From NCBI GenBank assembly GCA_013076295.1, contig RQOL01000830.1, positions 1-64,000 of the forward strand: a DNA stretch of 64,000 nt, in the 5' to 3' direction. The position numbers were made by a program, and so were the translations under genes. Within the stretch, counting starts at the first letter, position 1. Every line of letters starts with the position of its first letter. The DNA comes from Sanderia malayensis. Its lineage: Eukaryota; Cnidaria; Scyphozoa; Semaeostomeae; Pelagiidae. Below are positions 59,986-64,000 of the stretch, one piece after another. The notes under the pieces were generated by a model. It saw nothing but the letters and a program-made list of their open reading frames with translations. It was not told the DNA's origin and made no database searches.

Positions 59986-60341
59986 GTATATTATGTATAG
60001 TATTTTTATACATTGTATATAGGGTATGTATTTATGTATATATTTATGTATAGTGTCTATAGTAAGTATGTTAATATTAATATGCAGTGCTTCTATTTCT
60101 AACTTCTGTAATTCATTAAAAAAAAACACTGCAAAACAGACACTGTCCTTCTTTTTGAACTCACCTAACTATAATAATGTTCGCAAGGAATGACCACAAA
60201 CATTCACTTTATGTCTGGGCTCCTGAAAAACAACAAGAAATCATGTAATCTACTTTATAGCATGTTGGCTCATCTCAGTTCTTTTCATGTGGCCTCAAGT
60301 CTATAAATGTAAGTCATTTATTGTAACTGCAAATCATTAAC

Positions 60342-61162
60342 TACTTCCACCTCATGTATTCACCCACTCAAATAACGTATAAAAACTTCCTACCTTTGGT
60401 CAACCTTCCATGGCCTACTCTTATTATTGGTATTTTTACCAACAGCAATATTTCTGAAGATATAACAGATCACCAAAAATAAAATCAATGTACTTCATTC
60501 TCTATGTGTCCGTGGTGGAACATGTTTTTCCTGTTGTTGTGTTCAACATCCTTCACCATCAAAATCCCCACAACGGCATGGTGAGAAATGATCTATTTCT
60601 AGATATCTTGCATAATAAAGTCCACCAAATTATTTCTTCTTATACTTAGAGATCGACAAAACAGAATGAATCATCATAATCATAATAATAACAACAACGA
60701 GGCACGCCGCCGAATAGAGGCCACAAAACTTTCAAATTGGCGCGAATTTAAAATAGCAATTGCGTGTTTACTTTCTTGCTACAGCAAATGTAAAATTTTT
60801 GTTCAACATCTAACGTTGTTAGAAATTGGAAGAAAATAATAATTATCTATATATTGAGAAAAAATCTTACAAAGATTGTTTTACTTTGTTATTGGTAAGT
60901 TGAATGTTGAAATTTACCTTTCCTAAACAATCAATATTTACACCAACAGCGTCTTCTTTAAAGCCAGGTTGTCTTTCATTGCATCGCAATGCACTGTCTT
61001 TTTCACCGTTTCTGTCATCTGGTTTTTAGCTTTCGGTCATCTGGCTTCTGGGTTAATATCCAGCCAGTTTTGTTGTAAAGTAAAGTAAAGTAAAGTGAAG
61101 TTTTTTTAAAAAGTAAGTATTTCACTCCTTCACTTCAGCATGACATTTTATTCTTATTTCAA
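60342..61162. other. Unassigned AT-rich DNA, possibly host
   Basis: It matches nothing else in the window by eye. It holds an (AAAGT)n microsatellite at about 61075-61100 and a small GC island (GAGGCACGCCGCCGAATAG) at about 60700. No open frame of note. It is the first candidate for host sequence between elements, because unit Q after it starts in the AA|TC context expected of an independent Helitron insertion. Confidence 0.4.
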
Positions 61163-62740
61163 TCTAATATATATTTTCTACGGAGTTACGTGACGGCCCT
61201 CGAAACTTGCCAAAAACAATAGATCGAACGTCTCAAAACAATGGGCCGAAACGGCGAACGAGGTATCCATAAAGGCTTTTTTTTTAGGCCCTTAATCTTC
61301 CCTATTTTTAAGTGAGCTGTTCCTTGCCGCCTGAACCAAAAAGTTATCTATATGAGAGCTTACAGTTTCCACTAAAAGGTTAGGAAATTCTTTGTTTTTG
61401 TTCGCCTAATTGGCTATCACGAAAAAACCACGGTTTATGCTGGCGAAACATCCAAATTCGGGTCGCGAACTCCAATTTCGAACAAAGCGTTTGCTGTTCA
61501 CGTGACGCGTTTCGCCTTTTGCTGCAATCTGATTGGCTATGAGCGCAAGCGAATGCAGCGCACGAAGTGCGCCCTATCAGTCAATGTTTCTTGATAATAG
61601 ATAAGCAGGCGAGCGCAGCGAGCTAATCTATTGTAGGTGGGGTTGAAAGAGGCATGAGCGCAAGCGAATGCAGCGCACGAAGTGCGCCCTGTCAGTCAAT
61701 GTTTCTTGATAATAGATAAACTGGTGAGCACAGCGAGCTAATCTATTGTACGTGGGGTTGAAAGGGGCATGAGCGTAAGCGAATGCAGCGCACGAAGTGC
61801 GCCCTATCAGTCAATGTTTCTTGATAATAGATAAACAGGCGAGCACAGCGAGCTAATCTATTGTACGTGGGGTTGAAAGAGGCATGAGCGCAAGCGAATG
61901 CAGCGCACGAAGTGCGCTCTATCAGTCAATGTTTCTTGATAATAGATAAACAGGCGAGCACAGCGAGCTAATCTATTGTACGTGGGGTTGAAAGAGGCAT
62001 GAGCGCAAGCGAATGCAGCGCACGAAGTGCGCCCTATCAGTCAATGTTTCTTGATAATAGATAAACAGGCGAGCGCAGCGAGCTAATCTATTGTACGTGG
62101 GGTTGAAAGAGGCATGAGCGCAAGCGAATGCAGCGCACGAAGTGCGCCCTATCAGTCAATGTTTCTTGATAATAGATAAACAGGCGAGCGCAACGAGCTA
62201 ATATATTGTACGTGGGGTTGAAAGAGGCATGAGCGTAAGCGAATGCAGCGCACGAAGTGCGCCCTATCAGTCAATGTTTCTTGATAATAGATAAACAGGC
62301 GAGCGCAGCGAGCTAATTTATTGTACGTGGGTTTGAAAGAGGCATGAGCACAAGCGAATGCAGCGCACGAAGTGCATTCTATCAGTCAATGTTTAACAGG
62401 TCATTCACTTACGTGGGGTTGAAAGGGGCTAACAGGTCATTCGCTTACGTGGGGTTGAAAGGGGCATGAGCGTAAGCGAATGCAGCGCACGAGGTGCGCC
62501 CTATCAGTCAATGTTTCTTGATAATAGATAAACAGGCGAACGCAGCGAGCTAATTTATTGTACGTGGGGTTGAAAGAGGCATGAGCGCAAGCGAATGCAG
62601 CGCACGAAGTGCGCCCTATCAGTCAATGTTTCTTGATAATAGATAAACAGGCGAGCGCAGCGAGCTAATCTATTGTACGTGGGGTTGAAAGAGGTTGCAG
62701 CGCACGAAGTGCGCCCTATCAGTCAATGTTTCTTGATAAT
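61163..62740 (+). mobile_element. Element Q: K-family Helitron with amplified 3' modules
   Basis: Starts TCTAATATATATTTTCTACG preceded by AA. It shares with K the CACGTGA-like box, ACAATGGGCCGAAACGGCGA, the AAAGGCTTTTTT box and the GCGAACTCCA region. From 61541 it becomes a tandem array of AC-type 3' modules and stops near 62740 at TTGATAATATAC without a CTAG end. The right end is therefore truncated or unrecognised. Confidence 0.65.
61541..62740. repeat. 115-bp tandem array of Helitron 3' hairpin modules
   Basis: Eleven copies. The GAATGCAG box starts at 61551, 61666, 61781, 61896, 62011, 62126, 62241, 62356, 62478, 62593 and (truncated) about 62697, so the first eight are spaced exactly 115 bp apart. 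Each unit holds hairpin GCGCAC-GAA-GTGCGC, CTATCAGTCAATGTTTCTTG, GCGAGC-CAGCGAGC and TACGTGGGGTTGAAAG. One copy (62397-62460) has a short internal rearrangement. Confidence 0.95.
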
Positions 62741-63288
62741 ATACAACATATATATTAGATAGTGTGATACAAGATAGTATTGCATGATCATATATATATG
62801 GTATCAGATAGTATAGTATTGCATGGTCATGTATAGTATTTTTGGGTATGATGTAGCATTATATTTATATTTATATTTTTAATGTTGTATTGAATTGAAT
62901 AGCATGTTCAAGCAGTTTTTTAGGTTTCTGTAGGCAATCATATGTTCTCCAATTTGTTAATTTGTTTCTATAATTTGCAATACCCTTCATTGGTAAATAC
63001 ACAGAGAATGAAGAAGATGCATGATTGATGATAGAATATTAAGAACACACAACAAAGGTTGAAAGGAGATGACTTCAACTTATAAATTTTATAGTTGCAA
63101 CAAAATCTGTATATCTTACAACATAAATGCACTATTTACCTCAATATAATTTACCAGTGAAGGGCGCAACATTACATATGTTTCTCTTGAAAAGTCTTCA
63201 TTTTCTGTAGTCATTTCTCATAACTAAATTTCAGACTATAAGGCCACTACCAGGGTGGTTCCACCCACATACTAACAATATCATTCTG
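62741..63288. other. AT-rich spacer, no gene seen
   Basis: Very AT-rich with simple TATA runs (62750-62870). No conserved frame and no homology to the rest of the window was noticed. Confidence 0.5.
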
Positions 63289-63300
63289 TGTGACATTTCC

Positions 63301-63647
63301 AGGAGGCCTCGATTTCAGTTATCTATATTTTATTATAAGGCCATCTTCAATCTGTTGCTATGGTGTTCTTATTCAAAATTATCTTCAACGCGCCAAAATA
63401 TTTTCCGTTCGTCCATTGGCAAAAGCAGAGCCACAGCCACAGTCAACAGGTAAAATGTTTTTACCTCATTACTAATATTTTATACCTTTACATATTAATA
63501 AATACAATTACAAATAATACCCGAATTTTTTATTACATGCACAACTATTTCCATGTATTTAATCACTGATGATCTTCCTTTTCCAGTCTTCGTTTTGTTT
63601 TCAAATTGTTTTCGTTCGACCTTCCTACTGAAGAAAAAAAGATTTCG
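63301..63647 (+). CDS. Possible exons of an unknown gene
   Basis: An exon-like segment runs from acceptor TTTCCAG (about 63302) to donor CAG|GTAAAA at about 63450, with frame GLDFSYLYFIIRPSS, then IQNYLQRAKIF. A second segment lies between acceptor TTTTCCAG (about 63587) and donor TCG|GTATGT at 63648, with frame LRFVFKLFSFDLPTEEKKIS. The phases fit poorly and no family is recognised. It could be another captured or decayed gene. Confidence 0.2.
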
Positions 63648-64000
63648 GTATGTACTTCCAGTTCAAAGCTACTTGGATAATGAGATTTTCCTTTACCATT
63701 ATGATCACCAACCATATGTATAACTTATTAGATACCATTTCAATCACAGTTAGAATCTTATTCTCTTTCCAGTATTTGCAGTTTGGCAGTTGCCCATTGA
63801 TCTTTATTTCATTCAGATTTTTGGTATGTACTTTCAGTTCAATGTTACTTGGATAATGAGATTCTCCATTAATATTGTCTTCACCAAGCATATGTATATC
63901 TTACTACTTACCATATAAATCACAATTATCTTATTATTTTTCCAGTATTTGCAGTTTGGCAGTTGCCCTGCCCATTGATTTTAATTTTGTTTAACACATT
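63648..64000 (+). repeat. Tandem duplicated intron-exon unit of about 176 bp
   Basis: Two units start GTATGTACTT at 63648 and 63824 (period 176), share TACTTGGATAATGAGATT, and end in a TTTCCAG acceptor followed by TATTTGCAGTTTGGCAGTTG. The second exon copy carries a short CTGCC duplication and runs off the window. Confidence 0.7.

Larger units (their letters stand above)
57744..60341 (+). mobile_element. Unit P: 5' fragment of an L-type Helitron
   Basis: Starts TCTATATATAATAAAATG at 57744. It has the complete 5' block without the deletion seen in L, a satellite, and then the roughly 350 bp that in L lie just before the gene (60000-60341 with 36690-37030). Homology to L stops at TGCAAATCATT, so the gene, cargo and 3' end are missing. 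This places the truncation breakpoint at about 60341. Confidence 0.8.

Noticed and set aside
61541..62740. CRISPR-like array
   Set aside because: The whole 115-bp unit is repeated with no unique spacers, and the setting is eukaryotic with no cas genes.

Overview
This is 64 kb of repeat-dominated eukaryotic, probably invertebrate-animal, nuclear DNA. The evidence is short GT-AG introns, AT-rich spacers, long micro- and minisatellites, and a Helitron (rolling-circle transposon) Rep-helicase gene. I recognise no host housekeeping gene, rRNA or tRNA, so the species cannot be named.

Layout: nearly everything from position 1 to about 60.34 kb is one head-to-tail array of Helitron-type units, all on the + strand. 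No host DNA is visible between them. I call the units A to P. Most junctions read CTAG|TC: the 3' end of one unit, preceded by a GC-rich hairpin, touches the TC-TATATA 5' end of the next. Unit starts are 7440, 10486, 13514, 16849, 20678, 23671, 26112, 29332, 31745, 34385, 35147, 50105, 53041, 55221 and 57744.

Unit L (35147-50104, about 15 kb) is the putative autonomous parent. It has a 5' block, a short satellite, an intron-containing Rep/PIF1-helicase gene broken by several frameshifts (37704-43214), about 6.8 kb of cargo holding at least two fragments of apparently captured spliced genes, and a 3' hairpin. Unit A (1-7439) is the 3' half of a second, diverged copy. Units B-J and M (2.4-3.8 kb each) are non-autonomous. 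They keep the roughly 1.2-1.5 kb 5' block and the 3' module, but the gene and cargo are replaced by a 14-bp minisatellite (GGGTATGTATTGTA) followed by (ATGT)n tracts alternating with extra copies of the 3' module. K and Q are a smaller related family. N and O are a third family with a different 3' end and intron-like interior. P is a 5' fragment of the L type.

Right of the array: 60342-61162 and 62741-64000 are AT-rich with no recognised gene, although the last 700 bp looks like tandemly duplicated small exons and introns. Q (61163 to about 62740) carries an 11-copy amplification of a roughly 115-bp 3'-hairpin module.

How the parts may work together (inference): Rep nicks and rejoins at the TC and CTAG ends, PIF1 helicase unwinds, and the 3' hairpin acts as terminator. 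Read-through or multimeric rolling-circle intermediates would give the concatemer, and recombination between units would give the mosaics and the 5.66-kb duplication. The long stop-free open frames in the satellites are repeat artefacts, not genes.
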